Shown: piece by piece, positions 15,548 to 23,017 of the stretch
Position numbering within the stretch: position 1 is the first letter of the stretch
How the letters are laid out: each line of letters opens with the position of its first letter
NCBI GenBank assembly: GCA_029933125.1
Contig: JAOZOU010000012.1
Coordinates: 1 to 35,425 of the forward strand
Direction: 5' to 3'
Source: a bacterium
GTDB taxonomy: Bacteria > Arandabacterota > Arandabacteria > Arandabacterales > Arandabacteraceae
Length of the DNA: 35,425 nucleotides
Made by a program: the position numbers and the translations under genes
Notes under the pieces: generated by a model
Database searches by the model: none
What the model was told of the DNA's origin: nothing
What the model saw: the letters and a program-made list of their open reading frames with translations, nothing else

Positions 15548-16846
15548 ATGTTGTGGAATGCATCATATTTCCTTGCTGGACTTCTAATCACCCTTAGCAT
15601 TCTCATCTTTGTTCATGAGTTAGGTCACTTCGTAGCCGCCAAGCGCTCTGGGGTCAGGGTTGAACGCTTCTCAATAGGTTTTGGACCCAAAATCGTGGGT
15701 TTCGAGCGTGGTGGTACTGAGTATGTCATAAGTGCGATACCTTTCGGTGGTTATGTGAGGATGGCAGGGGAAGATCCCAGTGGGCCAACAACAGGTGCCA
15801 AATGGGAGTTCATGTCCAAGGACAAGAAGACACGCGCTCTGATAGTGGCTGCCGGTCCGCTCATGAATTTTGCTCTATCAATTGTAATTCTTACAATGCT
15901 TGCTGGGCTTGTGGGTGTGGAGAAGATATCGACCCGTGTAATCGGAAAGGTTGCACCTGACTCGCCTGCTGCAAGAGCGGGGCTTAGGATGGGAGATGTC
16001 ATTGAGGCTGTTGGTGCTGAGAAGGTCACCGATTGGGATGGGGTTATGAGGGGTTTTGAGAAAAATCTCGGTCAAAAGGTTGAGATCGTTTTTCAGCGTG
16101 AGGCAAAGCCTGAGACAACTAGCATCGACCTTCGCAATCTGGATTCATTTGCAGACATAGGCATAGAGGTTCTCCGCGAGCCAATTGTTGGGGACGTTGC
16201 CTGGCAGGGACCAGCCTATGGCGCCGGTATTCGATCCGGGGATAGAATAGTTGAAGTTGATGGAAAGCCTATTGCTACCTGGGATGATCTCAGAGAAGCA
16301 ATTCTTCCATATCCAGGTGATACACTTGAGATCGTCTGGCAAAGAGGTGAGGAGATTCACACTTCAAGGATAGTTCCCAAAGATGCAAATGGCTTTGGCC
16401 TTATTGAGATAACACCGATGATCGAACGTCACAGAGCTAATCCCATTGAGGCCCTGAAGTTGGGAATCAACATGTCGCTTTGGGCAGCCAAGCAAATTCG
16501 TCATGTGACAAAATTCTTTGCTGCCCTGTTTGGCCACAAAGGTTCTGCCGATGCTGTTGGTGGACCCATCCGCATAGGAGAAGTGGCAGGCGATGCCTTA
16601 AGGTGGGGGATCTCGAACTTCCTGTGGTTCATTGCGCTCATAAGTGCCCAGCTAAGTGTTGTCAATCTCATACCTATACCTGTTCTTGATGGTGGCCACA
16701 TCCTCCTTCTGGGAATCGAATCCATCACAAGGCGTCCTGTCACAGCTCGCCAGCGAATAATTGCTCATCAGATTGGCTTTGCCTTCCTGGTTGCTTTCAT
16801 GCTTCTCGTTACACTTCATGATATTCTTAGGGTTGCTGGCAGGTAG
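15548..16846 (+). CDS. rseP: RIP zinc metalloprotease RseP/RasP
   Basis: A 432-residue inner-membrane site-2 protease. Zinc motif HELGH is at H23-H27, inside the first membrane segment. Two PDZ domains follow (about 115-190, APDSPAARAGLRMGDVI, and 205-285, GPAYGAGIRSGDRIVEVDG). The third zinc ligand lies in NLIPIPVLDGGHILLLGIE, then a last membrane segment. It cleaves membrane-bound anti-sigma factors and remnant signal peptides. Its last 20 bases overlap the convergent lipoprotein gene. Confidence 0.96.
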   Translation: MLWNASYFLAGLLITLSILIFVHELGHFVAAKRSGVRVERFSIGFGPKIVGFERGGTEYVISAIPFGGYVRMAGEDPSGPTTGAKWEFMSKDKKTRALIVAAGPLMNFALSIVILTMLAGLVGVEKISTRVIGKVAPDSPAARAGLRMGDVIEAVGAEKVTDWDGVMRGFEKNLGQKVEIVFQREAKPETTSIDLRNLDSFADIGIEVLREPIVGDVAWQGPAYGAGIRSGDRIVEVDGKPIATWDDLREAILPYPGDTLEIVWQRGEEIHTSRIVPKDANGFGLIEITPMIERHRANPIEALKLGINMSLWAAKQIRHVTKFFAALFGHKGSADAVGGPIRIGEVAGDALRWGISNFLWFIALISAQLSVVNLIPIPVLDGGHILLLGIESITRRPVTARQRIIAHQIGFAFLVAFMLLVTLHDILRVAGR

Positions 16847-17141
16847 GTGTGGTGTGGCTCTTCTCGAGGATGTCCTCATAGATCTCGTACCACAGATCAG
16901 GATCGCTTCCATATCTTATGAGCAGTGAGTCTGCAAGGGCTTTGATATCTTCGGGCCAGGGAGTAGCCTTAAGTTCGCTTGAGAAAACCTCAGGGTTGTG
17001 GCCGTAGGCTTTCTCAAGGTAGATGCTCGTTGAAAGAACATCTATGAAGCGCTCGATATCAGGCTCATCGCGCTGTTCTACGGCTTTACAACACCCAAGT
17101 AACGGCAATATCATGAGGAGCAAAAAGCTGCGAATTTTCAT
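16827..17141 (-). CDS. Small predicted lipoprotein, unknown function
   Basis: A 104-residue product. The N-terminus MKIRSFLLLMILPLLGC is a lipoprotein signal with lipobox LLGC (Cys17). The mature part is hydrophilic and helical, with DIERFIDVLSTSIYLEKAYG and ADSLLIRYGSDPDLWYEIYEDILEKS. This helical, Tyr/Trp-rich pattern faintly recalls DUF4296-type small lipoproteins of Bacteroidetes, but the resemblance is only by eye. The start is ATG 17141. No ribosome-binding site is visible upstream, and a TATAAT box lies nine bases before the start, so the mRNA is probably leaderless. The gene overlaps the 3' end of rseP tail-to-tail and is divergent from tamA. Confidence 0.75.
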   Translation of the reverse strand: MKIRSFLLLMILPLLGCCKAVEQRDEPDIERFIDVLSTSIYLEKAYGHNPEVFSSELKATPWPEDIKALADSLLIRYGSDPDLWYEIYEDILEKSHTTPTCQQP

Positions 17142-17150
17142 TACAAATTG

Positions 17151-17156
17151 ATTATA
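17151..17156 (-). promoter_or_regulatory. -10 box of the lipoprotein gene
   Basis: Read on the minus strand, this is a perfect TATAAT ending nine bases before ATG 17141. The transcript would begin about two or three bases before the start codon. The -35 at the usual distance (about 17174-17180) is poor. The box is part of the symmetric ATTATAAT (17151-17158). Confidence 0.5.
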
Positions 17157-17158
17157 AT

Positions 17159-17177
17159 CCATTGGAACACCCAATGG
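17159..17177. repeat. Perfect inverted repeat, candidate operator
   Basis: CCATTGG (17159-17165), AACAC, CCAATGG (17171-17177). It lies between the two divergent promoters, directly behind the lipoprotein -10 box and about 20 bases before the tamA -35 box. Position and symmetry fit a dimeric regulator that could control both genes; as RNA it would form a 7-bp hairpin. Confidence 0.5.
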
Positions 17178-17197
17178 ACACCTATATTTTCGTTGTG

Positions 17198-17227
17198 TTG
17201 ACATGGGAAATAGGCCTCTGCTAATAT
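17198..17227 (+). promoter_or_regulatory. tamA promoter, leaderless type
   Basis: A perfect -35 TTGACA (17198-17203), 18-base spacer, and -10 TAATAT (17222-17227). The tamA ATG at 17240 is only 12 bases after the -10 box, so the leader would be about five bases and there is no room for a ribosome-binding site. Confidence 0.7.
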
Positions 17228-17239
17228 GCGCACAGAAAA

Positions 17240-19132
17240 ATGAAGAAATTCATAATCTTACTTATTGCAATCCTCATTCTAACTGCCTTTCCCATAGGGT
17301 CTGAGGCAGCGAGAAAGCGCTTGCCTGGCGGTCCTGCTGTAAGGAAGATCCATATCGTTGATCTCCAAAGGTATAGCGAGAAAAAGATAAAGTCGCTCAT
17401 GCGAACCAAGGAAAGTCGTTTTCTCAGGACCAAGCATTACAGGGAAAGCACACTTGAGTCTGATCTTGTCTCAATTGTTGCCTTCTACCGGAACAATGGT
17501 TTTCTCAAAGCTCAGGCAGTAGTTGATACGATTGTTTTCGATGATAACCATGAAAATGTCTGGATAACAATCAGGGTAAACGAGGGCGAACAGACAATCG
17601 TTGGCAAGATTGAATTTGTGGGCAATCTTGCCCTTTCTGATGCTGATCTGCGTCACCTGATTGCGCTTAAGGCCGGAGAACCCCTGGACGAGCGCAAGAT
17701 AGCTGCTGACAAATATGCTATCTATGCGAAGTATGCAGATATAGGATACGTTTACGCAACGATAAGCCATAAGATATCAGGTTCGAACGGAGCTGCCACC
17801 GTAAGATACGTTATCAATGAGGGTGAGCCTGCGCTGGTGGGTTCGCTTGCTGTGAGAGGGAATAACCACACATCATCCAAACTCATAGAACGTGAGATTG
17901 AGCTTAAGCCAGGGCAACTGTTCTCCCGGGAGAAAATCATTGATAGTCAGCAGAATCTCTACAATACAGGTCTCTTTAAGGATGTGGATATTGAACCAGT
18001 CGCTGCTAGTAGTGACTCAGATAAGGTTGATCTCCTGATAAGAGTTAAGGAACGCAAGATGAGGGAAATCTCCCTGGCAGTTGGCTATGGAACAAGGGAT
18101 GAAGCAAGGATGACTCTTGGCTGGCTTCACCGTAATCTTTGGAACACAGGTAGAGAGCTTCAGCTTCGAGGTATAGTTGCCTCAAAGGATTTTGACAAGG
18201 GCCTGACACGCAAACGTGGAGAGGCAGCCATAACCGACAGGTGGCTTTTCGGTAGACGAATCGTTGGGGCCATCGCCATGTTTGGTCAGGAAACTATCGA
18301 GGATTATCAGCAAGTCCCGGGAGGCGAATATACACTGGTAAGGATTGGTGGTGACTTTAGCATCAAGAAGGAATTCTCTCGCAATACACGACTTACGCTG
18401 ACATATACCCATGAAATTGTGGATGTAAGAGAGCCTAGCTGGACTGTTGAGAATCCTGAGGAGCTTCGCCTCACGCTTGGTCAGGAAATCAATCGATCAG
18501 CCACATTGTTTATGGAAAGGGATACGAGGCTACCCTTCTTCGATCCTCACGAAGGATCCCTGCTTCGTCTCGTTATCAAAAGAGCTGGTGGTATCTTTAA
18601 GGGTGACAACGACTATAGCAAAATGACTCTGAGCTGGTCTTCATACCATCGGTTTTACGCAAATGCGGTTCTTGCCATAGGCCTGCGCTTAGGTTTCGCC
18701 GAGGCTTTCGGAGTATCACGAGACAAAGGTGTCCCGGAATATGAAAGATTCACGGCTGGCGGCTCGAGCACTATCAGAGGCTATGATGAACGCGAGTTTG
18801 GTCCCGGGGATTTCCTTGCGGTTGGAAATCTGGAGATCCGCTATCAGCTCTTCTGGAGACTTGTTGGTGTGATGTTTCTTGACATGGGTAATGCCTGGCC
18901 AAGCATAAGGGATGTCAGCATATCTGACTTTGACATCTCCGTTCCGGCAAGTGAATATTCTGCGAGGAGAACGGATGACGTGAAGTATAGCTTGGGTTTG
19001 GGCTTGGGAATCCAGACACCCGTTGGTCCCGCAAGGCTAGACTATGGATTTAGATTGAAGCGCGCTTTCCTGGAATCAGGCAGGAAGGAAGCTTCAGGTA
19101 TGCTACACATCACAATAGGACATACATTCTGA
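17240..19132 (+). CDS. tamA: Omp85-family outer-membrane assembly protein, TamA-like
   Basis: A 630-residue product with a signal peptide (MKKFIILLIAILILTAFPIGSEA). About three POTRA domains cover residues 34-275, with VNEGEQTIVGKIEFVGN and INEGEPALVGSLAVRGN as typical POTRA turns. A 16-strand-size barrel region covers about 275-630. The Omp85 signature STIRGYDEREFGPGD (the RGY lid motif) and GLGLGIQTPVGPARLDYGF are present, and the protein ends in Phe. BamA usually has five POTRAs, so the short periplasmic arm and the tamB gene immediately downstream (stop and start overlap) support TamA. The pair inserts outer-membrane proteins or moves lipids. Ribosome-binding signals are absent, consistent with leaderless translation. 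Confidence 0.87.
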   Translation: MKKFIILLIAILILTAFPIGSEAARKRLPGGPAVRKIHIVDLQRYSEKKIKSLMRTKESRFLRTKHYRESTLESDLVSIVAFYRNNGFLKAQAVVDTIVFDDNHENVWITIRVNEGEQTIVGKIEFVGNLALSDADLRHLIALKAGEPLDERKIAADKYAIYAKYADIGYVYATISHKISGSNGAATVRYVINEGEPALVGSLAVRGNNHTSSKLIEREIELKPGQLFSREKIIDSQQNLYNTGLFKDVDIEPVAASSDSDKVDLLIRVKERKMREISLAVGYGTRDEARMTLGWLHRNLWNTGRELQLRGIVASKDFDKGLTRKRGEAAITDRWLFGRRIVGAIAMFGQETIEDYQQVPGGEYTLVRIGGDFSIKKEFSRNTRLTLTYTHEIVDVREPSWTVENPEELRLTLGQEINRSATLFMERDTRLPFFDPHEGSLLRLVIKRAGGIFKGDNDYSKMTLSWSSYHRFYANAVLAIGLRLGFAEAFGVSRDKGVPEYERFTAGGSSTIRGYDEREFGPGDFLAVGNLEIRYQLFWRLVGVMFLDMGNAWPSIRDVSISDFDISVPASEYSARRTDDVKYSLGLGLGIQTPVGPARLDYGFRLKRAFLESGRKEASGMLHITIGHTF

Positions 19133-22100
19133 TGAAAAGGGCAACAAAAGGGACTCTCTATTTTATCATAGTCGTCACGATAGTTATACTTGGGACAGTA
19201 GCTGTTCTGCGTTTTCAGAGTGAGCGCGTAGCCATCCGCCTAGGTGATTATGTCACTGCCAAAATAGGTTCTGATCGCAATCTCGTGGTTGAGATTGGAG
19301 ATATCGGTGGAAGCTTTCTCAGAGACATTAGACTCAAGGATGTTTGCCTTAGCTACGTTGGTGGGGAAGTACCCAGAGTCTTACTTTCAGCTCCAGAGGT
19401 CTATTTAAAGTTCAATCTCTTCACACTCTTGAGAAAGCAAGTTGAGATTGACTCTATCCACATTACATCACCCCATCTTGTTATCCCTCTCGCTGCTGAT
19501 GGTTCGCGCATCTACCCTACGGGCGATAAGGCTAGGAGCAAAGGTAAGCCATCACCACTTAGGATAAGGCACATGACGATAGAGAATGCCTCGGTCATCT
19601 GGCAAGACCATACCCCGAGGGTCATAAGTGATATCAACTTGACTGCTAGTTTGGCCAAGCAAGAAAACGTAACGAGGTTGAGTGTGGAAAGGTGCAATTT
19701 CAAGTATCAGGATCATATGGTGATCCGAAGCCTGGCAGGCATCCTCGAGATACTTCCCGATAGGCTCGTCCTGGGCAAGACAGCCCTCGAGACCCCTTCT
19801 AGCAAGTTGACAGTTGAGGGCTTCTTTGGCATATCAGACAATGACTCCCTCAGGGTGAGTCTCTTTGCTGACAGCCTCGATGTCGGGGAACTTGCTACTG
19901 CTCTCAAGGGCTCGCCTCAGCCTGAAGGTAGAATCTCAGGCAAGGTAATTGCATCTGGAACCAGGAAAAATCTTAAGTTCTCGCTTGGGATCGCCGGCAA
20001 CATTGATGATTGGTACTTTGATGATCTTAAAGGCAAGGCATCCTATGGGAGAAAAACCTTAAGGATAGCCTCACTCAGAGGAGTTCTAAACGGTGCTCCG
20101 ATTAGGTTGTCTGGTAGATACATCTTGAGCGATCCACCTCGCTATGCCGGCATAGTTGGCTTCTCGGGGCTTGACCTCTCCCAATTCATCGCAAGTACAA
20201 GTGGCAGATATGCTTCGGACCTTGCTGGATCGATACGCTTTGAAGGCGAAGCTTTCGATAGGAGACGCTTCCGCCTAGCCATATTTCCTAGGCTTACACG
20301 TGGTAGATATGAGAGTTGGAAATTTGATGGGCTAGCCGGTAAAGCCACGTTTGATGCTTCATCAGTTCGCCTTGATAGCGTTACTGCCTGGGTGGAGAGT
20401 ACGAAGGTTACAACAACGGGGACAATAGAATTCGATGGAGATACATGGCTTGACTTCGCTTTTGACAGTGATAACCTAGCTGACCTTGAGCGTTACTATG
20501 GCGTCAAGGGCTTGAGGGGTAAGACGCACGGACATGGCCATTTCACCTATCAATATGGAACATCGCTTGTTGAAGTCTCATCTGTGGGAAGAGCAATTGA
20601 GTACGGAGGCTCGAGACTTGATAGTGTGGACTTGTCTCTCAAGCTCGTACATGAGGCTGAGGAGCTTAAAGGTGAGGCTTCAATCTTTGGAAGGAAGGTC
20701 ACCATCAAGGAGCTTAGGGGAAAGGAACTCCTTGCAGATCTTGAGATAGATGGAAAGCGAATAGCAATAAAAAGACTTGTTCTAACTCGGCCCTCGGATG
20801 AACACATTGGTGCCATAGGCAGCATTGCTCTTAAGCCCAAGGGCTTTGACATTTCCATAGATCACCTTCTTTTTGAAACAGGCTCATATGTATGGGAAAC
20901 ACCTCAGGCCTTTAATGTCTCCTATCGGCAGGATTCAGTCTCAATAGATGATTTCGATCTCGTTTCATCCATAGGTCGCCTCAAGTTTAGCAACGCTTCC
21001 TATGTAGGGGGGATCTATCACCTGGCCCTCGGGATCGAGGAGCTCAACCTCGGTTCCTTGAAGCAAGTTTTCACGGCAGGTATTCCTACGGGACTTCTCG
21101 ACTTAACTCTTGAGATTGCAGGCTCATATGAGAGCTTGACCTTCGCTTCAGGTTTTGAAATAGCCAATGGAGAAATAATGGGTGTGAGATATGATAGGTT
21201 AAGTGGTAAGCTCAACTACGACGGCAAGATGCTGAGGGTTGATCGCCTCAATCTCAGCCAGAATGGCGGTAAGGTTGATCTTTCCGGCTTCATGCCTATT
21301 GATCTATCGCCTGCAGCAATCTCAAGTCACTCAAAACATGGAAATCTACAGGCTCTTATACAGGATCTTGGTGAGTTTGAGATTGCCACAGCCAGCATGG
21401 ACATATCAATCTTGAGACCCCTTTTGCCGCCACTTCGCAAGTTAAGTGGTTACGCTGATCTCAAGATGACTGTAAGCGGGAGCAAGACAACGCCGAGGAT
21501 TGTCACTGAAGGAGAGCTCAGGCAAGCCCAATACGGTAATGTAGGTCTTGGTGAGATAAAATGGAGCGTCATCTATGAGGATTCGCTTCTTAGGATTGCT
21601 CATCTTAACTTCGGTAGGAAGGACCAGAGAGGCGAGATAGCGGGAGTTTTTCCTATAGCGATATCAATTCTTCCCTTCGAGAGTGAAGTGCTTGAGTCAC
21701 CTATGAATATTTCAATAAAGGCTCAAAACGGTGACCTTGGTCTATTGTGTGAGGTGATTCCCAAGCTCAAGGTGTGTAGAGGATCCTATTTCTCAGACCT
21801 GCGCATCGCTGGTACGATCAAGGATCCTGAATTCTATGGTTCAGTAAAGCTCTCAAATGCACGTCTTCGAATCGAAGGTGTTGCTCAAGATCTTCGCAGC
21901 ATTTTCTTGGATGCCGAGGCTGACGGGAAGCGGTTTATTATTCACAACCTTAAAGCTGAGGATGGAGCCCTGGCTGGCTCTGGATTCATTGAGATGCAAC
22001 AACTCGCTATAACGAATTGGCATGTTGCTCTCAAATTTGATGACTATCGGCTAACAGAATTTGAGGATCTCTATGCCAGGCTCTATGGTGGGATTGAGAT

Positions 22101-23007
22101 TGACGCTGAACGCCTCGAAAATGGAAGGGTGGTTCCGCTCATAACAGGCAAAGTCAAGATTCGGGAAGGAGAGTATTTCTACGCGTTGGGGGGTGAGGGG
22201 GGAGAGTTCATGGGACCCACAACGAATCCCTCATGGCTATTGAATGTTGAGATTGAGATTCCCAATGCCTTTTGGATAAGAGGCAATGATATAGAGGCCG
22301 AGCTTCAGGGAGACTTGAGCGTTAAGCGAACTGGTCAGGGCCTGGTCGTCCTGGGGACTTTAAGAACCCTGAGAGGAAAATTCTATGTTTATCATAACTC
22401 CTTCAGGATAACCAGCGGTGAATTCAGATTTGCAGATGTCACCAGTCTTAAAAAAGCTTATATTGATGTTGAGGCTGAAGCTACCGTGCTTGATGAGAGG
22501 ATAAAGATAAAAGCGAGCGGATATGCGGATAATCTTGACATAACTGCAACCTCTGAAAGTGGCTGGACTGAAACTCAAATCTTTGAGGCGTTGACCTTGA
22601 GGCGTAAGGCAAGTGAAGAAGGTGGAGGTGGGGTTTTGTCCTCGGCATTCTTGCGATCATGGGCGCTTGCACTTGCAAATCATCTTGGAAATGATGTGGC
22701 TCGAGAACTAAACCTCGACCAGTTTGGTATCGAAATTGAGGATACAGGGGAGGGTAGTGCTCTTGCTGCCACAAGAGTGACCATAGGTAAGTATCTCATG
22801 CCGAATATCTACCTCCAATTTAGTCAATCGCTTGGAAGTCTTTATGGTGATCGAACCCGGTTCACTCAGAGAGGCCTCTCATATCCTGAAAGGCAGTTCT
22901 CAGTTGAGTACCGCCTGAGTGACCGCTTCTCCATTGAAGGCCAGACCGGCACTGTCGGTGGTCTGGGCTATTTCGATGTTGACCTTAAGATGAAGTTTGG
23001 ATACTGA
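19132..23007 (+). CDS. tamB: Translocation and assembly module protein TamB (AsmA-like/DUF490)
   Basis: A 1291-residue product. A single N-terminal membrane anchor (residues about 8-27, LYFIIVVTIVILGTVAVL) is followed by a very long repetitive beta region typical of the bridge-like hydrophobic groove of AsmA-like proteins. The C-terminal DUF490 part has GLVVLGTLRTLRGKFYVYHNSFRITSGEFRF, a predicted TSESGWTETQIFEALTL segment, GKYLMPNIYLQFSQSL and a final VEYRLSDRFSIEGQTG..DLKMKFGY. It is thought to span the periplasm and carry phospholipid, or help barrel insertion, with TamA. It overlaps tamA by one base (TGATG). Confidence 0.92.
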   Translation: MKRATKGTLYFIIVVTIVILGTVAVLRFQSERVAIRLGDYVTAKIGSDRNLVVEIGDIGGSFLRDIRLKDVCLSYVGGEVPRVLLSAPEVYLKFNLFTLLRKQVEIDSIHITSPHLVIPLAADGSRIYPTGDKARSKGKPSPLRIRHMTIENASVIWQDHTPRVISDINLTASLAKQENVTRLSVERCNFKYQDHMVIRSLAGILEILPDRLVLGKTALETPSSKLTVEGFFGISDNDSLRVSLFADSLDVGELATALKGSPQPEGRISGKVIASGTRKNLKFSLGIAGNIDDWYFDDLKGKASYGRKTLRIASLRGVLNGAPIRLSGRYILSDPPRYAGIVGFSGLDLSQFIASTSGRYASDLAGSIRFEGEAFDRRRFRLAIFPRLTRGRYESWKFDGLAGKATFDASSVRLDSVTAWVESTKVTTTGTIEFDGDTWLDFAFDSDNLADLERYYGVKGLRGKTHGHGHFTYQYGTSLVEVSSVGRAIEYGGSRLDSVDLSLKLVHEAEELKGEASIFGRKVTIKELRGKELLADLEIDGKRIAIKRLVLTRPSDEHIGAIGSIALKPKGFDISIDHLLFETGSYVWETPQAFNVSYRQDSVSIDDFDLVSSIGRLKFSNASYVGGIYHLALGIEELNLGSLKQVFTAGIPTGLLDLTLEIAGSYESLTFASGFEIANGEIMGVRYDRLSGKLNYDGKMLRVDRLNLSQNGGKVDLSGFMPIDLSPAAISSHSKHGNLQALIQDLGEFEIATASMDISILRPLLPPLRKLSGYADLKMTVSGSKTTPRIVTEGELRQAQYGNVGLGEIKWSVIYEDSLLRIAHLNFGRKDQRGEIAGVFPIAISILPFESEVLESPMNISIKAQNGDLGLLCEVIPKLKVCRGSYFSDLRIAGTIKDPEFYGSVKLSNARLRIEGVAQDLRSIFLDAEADGKRFIIHNLKAEDGALAGSGFIEMQQLAITNWHVALKFDDYRLTEFEDLYARLYGGIEIDAERLENGRVVPLITGKVKIREGEYFYALGGEGGEFMGPTTNPSWLLNVEIEIPNAFWIRGNDIEAELQGDLSVKRTGQGLVVLGTLRTLRGKFYVYHNSFRITSGEFRFADVTSLKKAYIDVEAEATVLDERIKIKASGYADNLDITATSESGWTETQIFEALTLRRKASEEGGGGVLSSAFLRSWALALANHLGNDVARELNLDQFGIEIEDTGEGSALAATRVTIGKYLMPNIYLQFSQSLGSLYGDRTRFTQRGLSYPERQFSVEYRLSDRFSIEGQTGTVGGLGYFDVDLKMKFGY

Positions 23008-23017
23008 GGTATCTAAG

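Noticed and set aside
22997-23017. Earlier TTG start for the peptidase-barrel fusion
   Set aside because: ATG 23018 has GAGGT at suitable distance and begins a proper signal peptide; the extension overlaps the tamB end.
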